Part shown: positions 63,723-64,000 of the stretch, in pieces
Numbering within the stretch: the first letter of the stretch is position 1
Layout of the letters: each line of letters opens with the position of its first letter
From: an uncultured Pontibacter sp.
Lineage (GTDB): Bacteria > Bacteroidota > Bacteroidia > Cytophagales > Hymenobacteraceae
Length of the DNA: 64,000 nucleotides
Reading direction: 5' to 3'
Assembly (NCBI RefSeq): GCF_947492645.1
Contig: NZ_CANLMZ010000010.1
Location: 62,001-126,000, forward strand
Made by a program: the position numbers and the translations under genes
Notes under the pieces: generated by a model
Seen by the model: the letters and a program-made list of their open reading frames with translations, nothing else
Databases searched by the model: none
What the model was told of the DNA's origin: nothing

Positions 63723-64000
63723 TTATTCAATAACTACTACGTCGGTTTCATTCTGATTGTAGTCGTAAAACAACTTCCTGTTTTTCCAAGAGTATTCTGG
63801 TCCACGCCAAACAGTTGCCTTTAAACTAAAGAGAAGTGCAACAATCGAAAATACTATTATTGGTAGTATAAAACTTTCTTTACTAGCTTTCCTGATTCTA
63901 AATGTCCAGACTAAGTGAATGATTGTTAAAAGGTAAAGTATGGCAAAGTAGAATAAATCTCCAAGCCCGTGGCCAAATGTAACATGCAGTCCAAAGAATC
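63723..64000 (-). CDS. Unknown membrane protein, 5' part outside the window
   Basis: 3' end of a gene reading in from the right edge; no start codon in the window. The frame is open from 63998 down to a stop at 63725-63723 and encodes FFGLHVTFGHGLGDLFYF...then hydrophobic helices (AILYLLTIIHLVW, FILPIIVFSIVALLFSL) and an acidic C-terminus ending DVVVIE. Same strand, low GC and style as the other cassette-run genes. Function unknown. Confidence 0.7.
   Translation of the reverse strand, partial: FFGLHVTFGHGLGDLFYFAILYLLTIIHLVWTFRIRKASKESFILPIIVFSIVALLFSLKATVWRGPEYSWKNRKLFYDYNQNETDVVVIE

Noticed and set aside
1-64000. AAGTATA as a simple promoter or -10 element
   Set aside because: Most copies lie inside genes, in both orientations and in all reading phases, so a promoter role cannot explain the excess; a few intergenic overlaps with TAnnTTTG boxes look coincidental.
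1-64000. CRISPR array, prophage or insertion sequence
   Set aside because: No regularly spaced direct repeats, no transposase, integrase or phage structural genes were seen.

Overview
The window looks like a chromosomal segment of a member of the Bacteroidota, most likely an aerobic Cytophagales/Hymenobacteraceae organism near Pontibacter (inferred from gene content and style, not from a marker gene). Signs of this are three SusC/SusD outer-membrane import pairs, a further TonB-dependent receptor with a DUF4249 partner, many SpII lipoproteins with acidic residues after the lipid cysteine, almost no Shine-Dalgarno sequences before genes, and occasional TAnnTTTG -7 promoter boxes. Composition by eye is in the mid to high 40s % GC. 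I found no tRNA, rRNA, CRISPR array, IS element or phage gene.

Layout. 0-7 kb: truncated SDR oxidoreductase, fasciclin lipoprotein, cyclophilin, dicarboxylate symporter, secreted subtilase, PanE and a small conserved protein. 7-10 kb: a MoxR-type ATPase and a VWA protein with a tiny membrane ORF between them. 10-15 kb: acyl-ACP desaturase, then a four-gene surface-sugar operon (FdtA-like, aminotransferase, Wzx-like flippase, GT2). 15-31 kb: housekeeping and stress genes (DMT exporter, YigZ, rhodanese, CorA, methyltransferase, a 909-residue membrane/propeller protein, UspA, ATP-grasp, Dtd, MazG, ComB, GcvT, CHASE3 kinase plus response regulator, RNase HII). 31-51 kb: a nutrient-import island of three SusC/D systems and one TonB receptor/DUF4249 pair with accessory lipoproteins. 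52-61 kb: prfB, ilvE, cobalamin adenosyltransferase, ABC ATPase, a large TPR membrane protein, gatC, plsC, then Nudix, DUF1801 and RidA. 61.5-64 kb: a run of small, AT-richer, same-strand genes separated by structured dyads.

Three things stand out. (1) The heptamer AAGTATA/TATACTT occurs about ten times more often than composition predicts (more than 100 copies, in all reading phases, six as the perfect palindrome AAGTATACTT); it is scarce in the SusC/D genes and almost absent from the genes at 61.5-64 kb. (2) The 61.4-63.7 kb run looks like a gene-cassette array: every gene is followed by an imperfect dyad, two with attC-like GCCCAAC/GTTGGGC ends and two sharing GGTGTTAGTGTA...TACACCTT flanks. 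(3) prfB is split by an in-frame UGA and carries the full programmed +1 frameshift signal, including a Shine-Dalgarno-like element in a lineage that hardly uses one. Long, nearly perfect hairpins separate many convergent genes, and four carry the heptamer in their arms.
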